Assembly: GCA_028281445.1 (NCBI GenBank)
Contig: JANQJW010000090.1
Coordinates: 1-64,000, forward strand
DNA length: 64,000 nt
Origin: Planctomycetota bacterium
Lineage (GTDB): Bacteria; Planctomycetota; PLA2; JAEUHO01
Reading direction: 5' to 3'
How positions within the stretch are numbered: the stretch's first letter is position 1; every line of letters starts with the position of its first letter. Shown in pieces: positions 41,624-49,566 of the stretch. Position numbers and translations under genes: made by a program. Under the pieces are notes generated by a model that searched no databases, was not told the DNA's origin, and saw only the letters and a program-made list of their open reading frames with translations.

Positions 41624-43171
41624 ATGATCGACGCGATGCGATGGTGCGCGCCCGGTTTCGAAGACGCGCTGACTCGTCTGGAGGCCGACTTTCGGGCTGC
41701 GACGTGGCCCGAGCCTCCGGAGAGCTACACCCTGATCACGCGCCCGCGCGCCATGCGCATGGTCTTGCGCGGCACGGTCGACCGCCCGGATGGTCACCTG
41801 CCCGTCATCGTGAAGTGGAGTCGGCCCGACACCATGCCCGACCACGTCTCCAAGCGGCTGCGCGGCGGCAAGGGCGTACGCGAAGGGCGCGTGTTGCGGG
41901 CGCTGACTGCCGGGGGCATTCGTGCGCCGGAGCCGGTCGCATTCACGGACGAGAATCTCGATCTGCTGGTCACGGCTGAAGTGCCCGACTTGCAGCCGCT
42001 GCCGCCCGCGGACGGGGCCTCACGCGCCGAGATCGATGCCGTCGCCGCCGTGCTCGCTGCGATGCATGCGGCCGGGGTGCGCCACCGCGACTTGCACGCG
42101 GGCAACATGGGGATCACCGGCGGTGCGCCCGTGCTGGTTGATGCCGGCAGTGCGCGCCGGGGCAAGCCGCTGAACGAGAGTGAGCGCATCGACGCGCTGG
42201 CGCGCGCGCGAAATGGCCTCCTCGCCCACGCGCGCCGCACGCAGAGGCTGCGTGCGCTCGTGGCGTACTGGCGCAGCGCGCGACGGGACGACGGGATCGA
42301 GTCGGCACGGGCATTGGCACGGCGCATCGAGGAGCGCGCGCAACAGCTCGCGCGCCGCTACCGGCGAGGGCGGGATCGCCGGGCTACGCGCACGGGGATT
42401 CACTTCGTGCGCTACGGAACGGAAGAGGCACCGCGCGCCATCCGGTGGCGGGAGGGTACGGACGAAGCCTGGGAGTCGGAGACCGACGCGTGGCTGCGGG
42501 ATCGGCCTGCCGGCGCACGTTCGCTAAAACAAGGCGATCTCGTCTGCGTGGCGCTGGGCCCCGGCGGCCATGGGCAGGTTGTCGCGAAGTACTACGGGCC
42601 CGTTGCCGCGGGTCGGTTGCCGCGGCCCTTGCGCGCGTTCCGCCGCGCCTACGCGCTGCAGAACCGGCACGTGCGCGTACCGCAGCCGCTCGCCGCCGCA
42701 GCCCGCGCGGACGGCTCCGGCTTCTACGCCGCCGCGTGGATCGAGGGCGAGAACCTACACGCGTTCACGGCGGGCGGACGGGACGGGACCTTCGGTGCGC
42801 TGCCGTTCAGGCAGCGCGTCGCATTGCTGGAGAAGATGGGGCGCACGCTGCGCGCGATGCACGAGAACGACGTCTCCCACCGGGACTTGAAGGCACCGAA
42901 CGTGTTGGTGGGCGCCAACGGCATGCATGACCTGTGGATCGCGGATCTCGACGGCGTGCGCATCCGCCGCGGTCGTGTCAACTGGGCGCGGCGCGCGCGG
43001 GACCTCGCGCGGCTCGACGCGAGCTTGGGCGCGAACGCGACAGATCGCATGCGCGTACTACGCAGCTACATGCGGGTCCTCCCGACGCCGCCCGTGACGC
43101 TGCGCCGAATGGCGGAGCGCATCGACCTGCACGTGCGGAGAAAGCGCGGACCCTCTGGCGCGCCCAGGTAG
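41624..43171 (+). CDS. Tandem double kinase of the WaaP/KdkA (lipopolysaccharide kinase) type
   Basis: A 515-residue cytoplasmic protein with two complete kinase-like domains. Domain 1 (about 40-250) has K64 (VIVKW), 'RHRDLHAGNM' with D156 and N161, and D173 in LVDAG. Domain 2 (about 270-500) has K322 (VVAKYY), 'SHRDLKAPNVLV' with D421 and N426, and D441-L-D443-G. Both keep the catalytic and metal-binding residues. They resemble RIO/KdkA/WaaP kinases that phosphorylate Kdo or heptose in the LPS core. Its place beside LptF/LptG supports an LPS role, but the two are on opposite strands and the acceptor is not known. A start at 41636 is also possible. Confidence 0.78.
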   Translation: MIDAMRWCAPGFEDALTRLEADFRAATWPEPPESYTLITRPRAMRMVLRGTVDRPDGHLPVIVKWSRPDTMPDHVSKRLRGGKGVREGRVLRALTAGGIRAPEPVAFTDENLDLLVTAEVPDLQPLPPADGASRAEIDAVAAVLAAMHAAGVRHRDLHAGNMGITGGAPVLVDAGSARRGKPLNESERIDALARARNGLLAHARRTQRLRALVAYWRSARRDDGIESARALARRIEERAQQLARRYRRGRDRRATRTGIHFVRYGTEEAPRAIRWREGTDEAWESETDAWLRDRPAGARSLKQGDLVCVALGPGGHGQVVAKYYGPVAAGRLPRPLRAFRRAYALQNRHVRVPQPLAAAARADGSGFYAAAWIEGENLHAFTAGGRDGTFGALPFRQRVALLEKMGRTLRAMHENDVSHRDLKAPNVLVGANGMHDLWIADLDGVRIRRGRVNWARRARDLARLDASLGANATDRMRVLRSYMRVLPTPPVTLRRMAERIDLHVRRKRGPSGAPR

Positions 43172-43174
43172 CTT
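43169..43174 (+). promoter_or_regulatory. Candidate -10 element (TAGCTT), overlapping the upstream stop
   Basis: TAGCTT begins with the TAG stop of the double kinase and ends 7 nt before the ATG of the arginase at 43182; no ribosome site lies between. Confidence 0.35.
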
Positions 43175-43181
43175 CGACTCG

Positions 43182-44102
43182 ATGGGACGACGAACGAAGA
43201 CCGCAGCTCTGATCTCCGTCCACATGGACCTCGGCGCCGGACGGCGAGGGGTCGACATGGGCCCGTCTGCGATGCGCGTGGCACGCCTGGGTGATCGCCT
43301 CGGCGAGATCGGCTGGCGCATCCGTGAGCGGGGCTCCGTCAGCGTGCGGGCGCCCGAGTCCGTCAAGATGGGACGCCGCAACGCGCGCTACCTGACAGAG
43401 GTCGTCGACGTCTGCACGCGACTACGCGACGAGACGGGCTCGATGCTGGAGAAGGGCTGCCTGCCGGTGATCCTCGGTGGCGACCACTCGATCGCGATGG
43501 GGAGCGCATCGGGCGTCTCGCGCTTCTACCGCGAGCAGGGCGAGAAGATCGGGATCGTGTGGGTCGACGCACACACGGACATGAACCTGCCGGAGACGAG
43601 CCCGTCGGGCAACGTCCACGGCATGCCGCTGTCGCACCTCATCGGGCAGGGCATCCCCGCCTTGCGTCGCCTTGCCGGGCCGAAGCCGGCGGTCGATCCC
43701 AAGAACGTGGCGCTGCTCGGCATCCGCTCCGTCGACAAGAACGAGCGCAAGGTGGTGAAGGCGAGCGGCGTACGCGCCTACACGATGACGGAGATCGACG
43801 AGCGCGGCCTTGCCACGTGCGTGAAGGAAGCGCTGGCAATCGCGAACGACGGCACGGCAGGCTTCCACCTCTCGTTCGACCTGGACGGCGTCGATCCGCG
43901 CTACGCACCCGGCGTCGGCACGGCGGTCGAAGGCGGTCTCACGTACCGCGAAGCGCATCTCATCTGCGAGGCGGTCGCGCGCACTCGCAAGCTGCTTTCG
44001 ATGGACATGGTCGAGCTCAACCCCACCCTCGACGAGCGCAACGTCACCGCCGAGCTGGGCGTCGAGCTGATCCTCTCGGCGCTCGGCAAGACGATCCTTT
44101 GA
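43182..44102 (+). CDS. Arginase
   Basis: A 306-residue ureohydrolase that splits arginine to ornithine and urea. The two-manganese site is complete: H102 in 'LGGDHSIAMG', D129, H131 and D133 in 'WVDAHTDMNLPETSPSGN', and D233 and D235 in 'SFDLDGVDP'. The 'NLPETSPSGNVHGMPLSHL' loop is the arginase form rather than the agmatinase form. Length fits bacterial RocF (about 300). Start has TAGCTT 7 nt upstream and no ribosome site. The next gene starts inside its stop codon. Confidence 0.92.
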   Translation: MGRRTKTAALISVHMDLGAGRRGVDMGPSAMRVARLGDRLGEIGWRIRERGSVSVRAPESVKMGRRNARYLTEVVDVCTRLRDETGSMLEKGCLPVILGGDHSIAMGSASGVSRFYREQGEKIGIVWVDAHTDMNLPETSPSGNVHGMPLSHLIGQGIPALRRLAGPKPAVDPKNVALLGIRSVDKNERKVVKASGVRAYTMTEIDERGLATCVKEALAIANDGTAGFHLSFDLDGVDPRYAPGVGTAVEGGLTYREAHLICEAVARTRKLLSMDMVELNPTLDERNVTAELGVELILSALGKTIL

Positions 44103-44629
44103 CACTCATCCTGCGAGGGCTGGCCTTGCTGGTCGCCGTTGGGGCGTTCGCGAGTTGCGGCAAGCAGGAGCCCGGGCCGCGGCTGCTGGACTGGGACACG
44201 CGCAAGGCCCTACGGCCGGCGGGGCTTCGGTTCTACGACGTGGTTGACGCCGCCGCGCGCGCGGATGTGCGCAGCCGGGAGCCCGGCCGGCCAGGCTTCT
44301 ACACCACGGGCCTCGAGTGCACTCGCGAGCTCCGCGGACTGTGGCTGTTCGACGACAAGAAGGTGGCCCTGATCGTGCAGCACCACCCGGGGCCGGGCTA
44401 CATCGGCAGCGTCGCCTACTACACCGGTACGTGGTCGATGGACGCGGAGACGCTCATCGTCTCCACAGACGGACACGAAGTCCGCTACTTCGTGAAGACC
44501 GGCGCCGTTCAACCGTGGCCGTCGACCGGTGGTCCCGACTTCCCGGTCAAACCCGATGCGGAGTGCTGGCTGTACAAGCGTCCCTCGCCGACAGGTCTCT
44601 CGAAGGCGCAAGCACTCGAAGAGGAGTAG
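44099..44629 (+). CDS. Small lipoprotein, unknown function
   Basis: A 176-residue protein starting at TTG 44099, which overlaps the arginase stop (TTGA). The N-terminus 'LRGLALLVAVGAFASCG' is a lipoprotein signal with the lipid-attachment cysteine at position 20. The mature part has paired strands ('ELRGLWLFDDKKVALIV', 'GSVAYYTGTWSMDAETLIV') and a C-terminal 'AECWLYKRP', suggesting a small beta domain. No family is recognised. Coupling to arginase may be structural only. The TAG stop is provided by repeat A copy 2. Confidence 0.7.
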   Translation: MTLILRGLALLVAVGAFASCGKQEPGPRLLDWDTRKALRPAGLRFYDVVDAAARADVRSREPGRPGFYTTGLECTRELRGLWLFDDKKVALIVQHHPGPGYIGSVAYYTGTWSMDAETLIVSTDGHEVRYFVKTGAVQPWPSTGGPDFPVKPDAECWLYKRPSPTGLSKAQALEEE

Positions 44630-44805
44630 GGGCGACCCTTGTGGTCGCCCCGCGACGCGTTCGTCGAATCACGTCGGTCCCTGTCCGGGCCGCCCTTGTG
44701 GCGGGCCGCGGGAACCCGCGGCGCGGGCGGGCACAAGGCCCGCCCAGACAGGGCCGCACCACGCTGCGGAATCACTGATGGGGCGACCACAAGGGTCGCC
44801 CCTAC
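44626..44805. repeat. Palindromic intergenic repeat A, copy 2
   Basis: A 180-bp element with the same ends (GTAGGGGCGACC / GGTCGCCCCTAC) and the same order of four palindromes around CTTGT/ACAAG cores as the copy at 17639; the outer palindromes are identical and the centre has drifted. It again lies exactly between convergent genes and supplies the TAG stop of the lipoprotein gene and of the FHA gene. Confidence 0.85.
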
Positions 44806-46247
44806 CTGCCCATCTTCTGCTCTAAGGCCTTGACATCGCGCGACAGCTCGGGAATGCCTTCGTAACCCAGGCGCATCTTCTCGAGCTTGCGCCACGCCTG
44901 GCCGCGCTTGCCCTGGCGCTTGAGCTTGTCGATCTCGCGCCGGTCTTCGTCGAACGCCGTACGCGCCTGTCCCGTGACCTCCTCGATCTTCATCTGAACG
45001 AGCTTGCTGAGGTCCTTCCAGTTCTCCGGCGTCATGCAGAGCCGGTTCATGTCGCGCAGGTACGTGAGATCCTGCACCGCCTTGCCGAACTTGCGCGCCG
45101 AGATGGCCATGGAGAGCTCGGCCTGCATGCGTCCCATCTCGTCGGGCGCCTTGATCTTCTCATCGGCGTACTCGCGCATGGCGTCGCGCAGGTCCGGGAA
45201 GCCCGAGTGCTCGGAGTGCATGAGCTCGTAGGTGACCGACGTGCCCTTGTACTTCGTCAGGAGCTCACGCAGGCGGCGCACGACCTCGTCGTCCGGAAGC
45301 GCGTCCTTGGCCCGGAAGACCTCGGCGATGCCCTGCTGCCGCCAGATCTCGTAGTCGTAGTACTTGCGCGCCTCCTGGTTGCGCTCGAGCTCCCGCTTGG
45401 CCTCGACCTGGCGCTTCCACTCGCGCGTCGCCTTCAGGATCTTGCCGTAGTGGTCGCCGTCGGGATCGCTGTTCTGCTCGGCGTAGGCCAGCGCCTTCTC
45501 GTACTGGCGCTTGTCCGCCATGCGAGCGGCCTCGATGTAGACCTCCTGGTTCACGCTCGGACCGCCGCCGAACATCGAGAACATGATCACGACGAAGGCT
45601 GCCGCCCCGATGAGACCGAGAATGACGATCGGGGCGCTGTTCGAGCGGCGCCGCGGCGGCGGACGGTTGTAGTCGTCATCGTAATCATCGTCGTCGTAGT
45701 CATCGCGAGGACGCCGGCGTCGCGCCGAGGCGCCGCCACGGCCCCCTCCGCGCACGGGTGCGGGTGCAGCCGGCGCGGGCGCAGCCGGTGCCGCGGCTGC
45801 CGCGGCTGCCGCCGCAGCTACGGGAGCGGGTGCCGCCGGCGCGGGCTGCGCGGGTGCGGCGGGCGCAGGCGCGGCCGGTGCCGCGGTCATGGCGGGCGCG
45901 GCCGGAGCGGCCGGCCGCGCAGGCCTGGCAGCCCGCGCGCTGGCGGGGATGCCTTGCGGTGCCCCCTCGGCCGCGTAGCGGATGATCGCGTTGCCGATCG
46001 AGACGGAGTCGCCCTCGGCCAGCCAGTGCTGGTTCTTGAAGTCGCCGTTGACCCGGGTGCCGTTGCGGGACTCGAGATCGACGAGCTTCCAGTGGTCCTG
46101 GAGGCGCCGGATGACGGCGTGCATCTTGCTCGCGTGCGAGTCGGCCACCTGCACGTCGTTGGCCGCCCCGCGTCCGAGCGTCACCTCGTTATCGAAGATC
46201 TCGTAGACGGCTTCGTTGCCGCCTTCGTTGATGTAGAGCTTCGGCAC
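44802..46247 (-). CDS. Membrane FHA-domain protein with periplasmic helical region
   Basis: A 481-residue protein. Residues 1-92 are an FHA phosphothreonine-binding domain: 'VTLGRGAANDVQVAD', 'ASKMHAVIRR' and 'VDLESRNGTRVNG' with the conserved GR, SxxH-like and NGT positions. A long Ala/Pro linker (95-165) and an Arg/Asp-rich stretch precede one membrane helix at about 202-222. The C-terminal ~250 residues are charged helices, some TPR-like. So a cytoplasmic phospho-reader is linked to an extracytoplasmic helical domain. GTG start after GGAGGT. A Ser/Thr kinase gene lies at 62208 in the window and could supply phosphothreonine targets. Confidence 0.82.
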   Translation of the reverse strand: MPKLYINEGGNEAVYEIFDNEVTLGRGAANDVQVADSHASKMHAVIRRLQDHWKLVDLESRNGTRVNGDFKNQHWLAEGDSVSIGNAIIRYAAEGAPQGIPASARAARPARPAAPAAPAMTAAPAAPAPAAPAQPAPAAPAPVAAAAAAAAAAPAAPAPAAPAPVRGGGRGGASARRRRPRDDYDDDDYDDDYNRPPPRRRSNSAPIVILGLIGAAAFVVIMFSMFGGGPSVNQEVYIEAARMADKRQYEKALAYAEQNSDPDGDHYGKILKATREWKRQVEAKRELERNQEARKYYDYEIWRQQGIAEVFRAKDALPDDEVVRRLRELLTKYKGTSVTYELMHSEHSGFPDLRDAMREYADEKIKAPDEMGRMQAELSMAISARKFGKAVQDLTYLRDMNRLCMTPENWKDLSKLVQMKIEEVTGQARTAFDEDRREIDKLKRQGKRGQAWRKLEKMRLGYEGIPELSRDVKALEQKMGR

Positions 46248-46312
46248 GGTCTACCTCCAAGGCCGCATCATCACCCGCTTCGCGGGCGCTGACCAGTCCG
46301 CGCGGGCGTGAC

Positions 46313-49306
46313 CTATCGCTTGCGGTTCCGAATCGCCGTATCCGGGTAGATCTGCGGCCGCGAACCGCCGCCCGACCCGAAGTTCTGGGTGAAGCCCTTG
46401 CCCGCGACACCCGAGCCCAGGTCCGTCCAGTTCGACAGGATGTTGCGATGGTGGCCGCTCGAGTGGCACCACATCACGTGGGCCGTCTTGGGGTCGGACG
46501 CGGTCGCGATGTTCTCCGAGAAGCCGAAGCCGTTGTAGCCCGCCTTGCGCATGCGGTCGGCGGGACCCGTCGCCGGTTCCCCCGTCGCCGGGTTCGCAGG
46601 CGCCTGGTGCGCGAAGTAGCCGCGCTTGCCCATGTCGATGCTGTGCAGGCGTGCCGCCTCGACGAGCCGGTTGTCGATGCGCAGCGCGCGCAGGGGCGCG
46701 GTCTTGAGCACCTTGCCGGCGTCGAGGATCTTGATCACCGACTCCTTGTCGATCGCGTCGTAGGACGCGCCGCCGGGCTGCACGACGGCGTGGTAGCCCA
46801 TGAGCATGCGGTACTCGTTGGTGACGTGCACCTGCTGCCACTCGCGCTCGTTGGCGTATTCCTTGCGCGCCGGGTTGTACGCCGTCATCACCCAACGGTT
46901 GTAGGCGAACCACTCCTTCTCGAACTCGTCCTTGTAGAAGGTGCGGATCGAGAGCGGCACGTCGGTGCCGACGTAGAGCGTGTAGGGCGTGATGCGCTTC
47001 ACGAGGTCGGCGGTGTCGACCTCGTGGCGCTTGAGCTCGGCGATGATCCCGTCCCACGCCGTGAGGTGCTTGTCGAGCTTTCCGGCGCGCTTGATCTGCA
47101 TCTTGGACGGGTCGTCCCAGATCTCTCGGGCCAGCGCGATGCGCCGGTCGATCTCGCGCTGCACCGCCTGGTACTGCGGGCCGCCCTTGTTGGCGGGATA
47201 CGGGTAGTGGGTCGTGTTGAAGATGGCGAGCAGCGCGTACTTGCGCCGCTTGTCCAGCTCCGCGCGCTTGTCCTTGAGGCGCTGCAGCTTCTTGAAGACC
47301 TTCTCCTTCGCCATGGCCTCGAGCACCCGCTCGGCATCCTTGCGCAGGGTGGCGATCCGCTCCTGCGTGACGCGCCGCTCGTAGCCGGCGTTGTCGAGGA
47401 TCTCGCCCTTGTAGTGGCGGTAGCCGCCTGTGGGTGCTTCGGGCAACCCATGGAGATGACGCGCGACGAGCGCGTTGGTCGCGGCGAGGTCGGCGCCCTT
47501 GTCGTAGAGCGGGATCAGCGCGTCGATGAACGCGTCGCGGTCGCCGAGGCTCGTCGCGAGCACGGCGACGGCGTGGCGCCGCGCGTCGGCCATCCGCTTG
47601 GGCTTCAGCAGGGTGAGCACGTCACCCGGCGCGAGCTGGCTCCACGGCGTGACCTTCGCCTGCCCCTTTCGCTCGAGCGTGACCTCGGCCGGGCTCGCGC
47701 TGACGACCGTGTACGTGCCGCCGGAGAGCTTGCGACGCAGCTTCTTGTCACCGTCCGTTTCCTCGGCCAGCGCACGCACGAGGCCGAGGATCATGTCGAC
47801 CTCGCCCATCCGGACCTGCCACTCCTTCTTGAGCGACTCGGCCTTGACCTCCTTGCAGAGTTCGTCGAAGGCAGCACGGGCGGCGCCCCACTTGCGCTCG
47901 CCAATCAGAGTCTCGGCCTTCTTGGCGCGGGCGAGCAACGCCTGCGTGTGGGACGGGGTCGCGGGCTTCGTGGGGTCCTGGCCCGGTTTCCACGGTGTTG
48001 CTCCGGCGGGCAGCGACCCGCGACGCGGGGCGGCGAGCGACGCCGCGGAGCGGAGGCTCTCCCCCACCCGGTCGCCGTAGCGGCTGCCGGCGAGCGCGGG
48101 ATAGACGTCGGCGAGGATCCGCGTGCGCTTGCCGCTGTCCTTCTCGTCCTCGGCCAGCGCCCATGCGATGTCGAAGGTCTCCTTCAGGACCGCTTCGACC
48201 TTGCCGTCGAGCTTGTTCCAGCGTGTGTAGTTGTCGCCGTTGAGACCCGGGTGCGCGTGGCGGTAGGCAACGATGAGGGCCTGCGCCTGTGATGGCCGGT
48301 CGGCCTTGAGCAAGGCATTCACCCGGCGCTCGAGCTCGCGCAGCGCATCTTCGTCGGACTCCGCGCGGCGACGGTCGAGGCCGGTAACCGTGCGCGAGAT
48401 GCGGAGCCCGAACTCCTCGTCTTCGTGCAGCTGCACGCGGAGGTCTTCGAGCTCGCGACGGATCTCGGACGACGGTGCGTCCCCGACGCGGGCCAGCAAG
48501 GTGTTAAGGCGCCCTTCGATCTGGATCCGGTGCGTCTCGCGCCGGCGCAGCTCGTCGAGGAAGCGGTCGAGCGTCGCCAGCTGCGAGCTGGACGGGTACT
48601 TGTCCGCGAACGCGTCGCGGCGGCGCGTGAAGTGTTCGAGTCCCTTGTCCAGGTCCTCGAGCACCTTGAGCATCGCGCGCTGCTCTTCGCTGCGCGCCGA
48701 CTTCTTCTCGGCCTGCTTGCCCCAGTAGAGCTCGACGGCGACGAGCACGGCAACGGCACCGACGACGAAGCCGAGCACCTTGCCCCAACCGACCGGCTCG
48801 GGCGCGCGGGCGCGCGGCATGTCGTCGCGGCTGCGTTCGCGCGGCGCGGATGCCGCGACGGGCTCGGGCACTGGCTCAGGCTCGGCCGGCTCGGTAGGCG
48901 CGGGCGCGGCGGCTTCCGGCGCGGACGGGGTGAGCATCAAGCTGCCGGACACCAGCGGCGGCGCAGCGGGCTCGCCGCTCGCCGACGGCGCGGGGGCCGA
49001 CGTCACCTGGCGATAGGTGATCTTCGTGTCGCCGATGCGCAGGGTGTCGCCGTCCTCGAGAGCGCGGCGCAGGAAGCGCTGGTCGTCGCCGGCCGGCTCG
49101 AGGAACCACGTGCCGTTCGATGATCCCTGGTCCTCGGCGACGGCACCGCCGCCCTCCAGCGTGCGCACCTTGAGGTGCTGGCGTGAGGCCTTCTTCTCGG
49201 AGATGAATGCGCCCGCGTCTTCCGCACGGCCGATGGTGACAGCCTTCTCGCCAAGCGGGATCGTGATGTCCGGCTGGCCCGGGCACTGGATGAAGAGTTC
49301 GGCCAT
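46313..49306 (-). CDS. FHA-transmembrane-CAP domain protein
   Basis: A 997-residue protein. Residues 1-100 are an FHA domain ('VTIGRAEDAGAFISEKKASR', 'QHLKVRT', 'DQGSSNGTWF'). A Pro/Ala/Glu-rich linker leads to one membrane helix at about 174-195. Residues 200-840 are long helical and coiled-coil segments, with a small beta insert near 520-560. The C-terminus, about 855-985, is a CAP (SCP/PR-1) domain: 'NRLVEAARLHSIDMGKRGYF' then AH, 'FGFSENIA', and 'MWCHSSGHHRNILSNW'. This joins cytoplasmic phosphopeptide recognition to an external CAP domain. AAGGAGG precedes the ATG. It is 65 bp upstream of the other FHA gene, likely one operon. Confidence 0.85.
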   Translation of the reverse strand: MAELFIQCPGQPDITIPLGEKAVTIGRAEDAGAFISEKKASRQHLKVRTLEGGGAVAEDQGSSNGTWFLEPAGDDQRFLRRALEDGDTLRIGDTKITYRQVTSAPAPSASGEPAAPPLVSGSLMLTPSAPEAAAPAPTEPAEPEPVPEPVAASAPRERSRDDMPRARAPEPVGWGKVLGFVVGAVAVLVAVELYWGKQAEKKSARSEEQRAMLKVLEDLDKGLEHFTRRRDAFADKYPSSSQLATLDRFLDELRRRETHRIQIEGRLNTLLARVGDAPSSEIRRELEDLRVQLHEDEEFGLRISRTVTGLDRRRAESDEDALRELERRVNALLKADRPSQAQALIVAYRHAHPGLNGDNYTRWNKLDGKVEAVLKETFDIAWALAEDEKDSGKRTRILADVYPALAGSRYGDRVGESLRSAASLAAPRRGSLPAGATPWKPGQDPTKPATPSHTQALLARAKKAETLIGERKWGAARAAFDELCKEVKAESLKKEWQVRMGEVDMILGLVRALAEETDGDKKLRRKLSGGTYTVVSASPAEVTLERKGQAKVTPWSQLAPGDVLTLLKPKRMADARRHAVAVLATSLGDRDAFIDALIPLYDKGADLAATNALVARHLHGLPEAPTGGYRHYKGEILDNAGYERRVTQERIATLRKDAERVLEAMAKEKVFKKLQRLKDKRAELDKRRKYALLAIFNTTHYPYPANKGGPQYQAVQREIDRRIALAREIWDDPSKMQIKRAGKLDKHLTAWDGIIAELKRHEVDTADLVKRITPYTLYVGTDVPLSIRTFYKDEFEKEWFAYNRWVMTAYNPARKEYANEREWQQVHVTNEYRMLMGYHAVVQPGGASYDAIDKESVIKILDAGKVLKTAPLRALRIDNRLVEAARLHSIDMGKRGYFAHQAPANPATGEPATGPADRMRKAGYNGFGFSENIATASDPKTAHVMWCHSSGHHRNILSNWTDLGSGVAGKGFTQNFGSGGGSRPQIYPDTAIRNRKR

Positions 49307-49566
49307 GGCGCCTCCTTGGCGACGAATCGCCTACCGCTCTACTCCAAACGGCGTTCCAGCCTCGAGCCCGGAGCGCATCATCGACGCCGTTACAACTCGC
49401 GCCAGAACAAGGACTTATGGTCGCGCGATCATTCCGCCAATTGCGCCACGGTGCGGAGCCGCACGAGTGCAAAGCGGGCTTTGCGGAATCGACGCGGCGA
49501 AATCGGTCATCGCGAGCACCGGGCCGGTGCGGCGGTACCCTCGCCACGGAAGCACGGAGGAACCCC

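Noticed and set aside
49307-49566. Possible RNA gene between the FHA-CAP gene and the next gene
   Set aside because: The gap has some paired stretches but no tRNA-like arms, no GGTTCRA box and no T-run; it is more likely a divergent promoter region, though no clear -10 was found.
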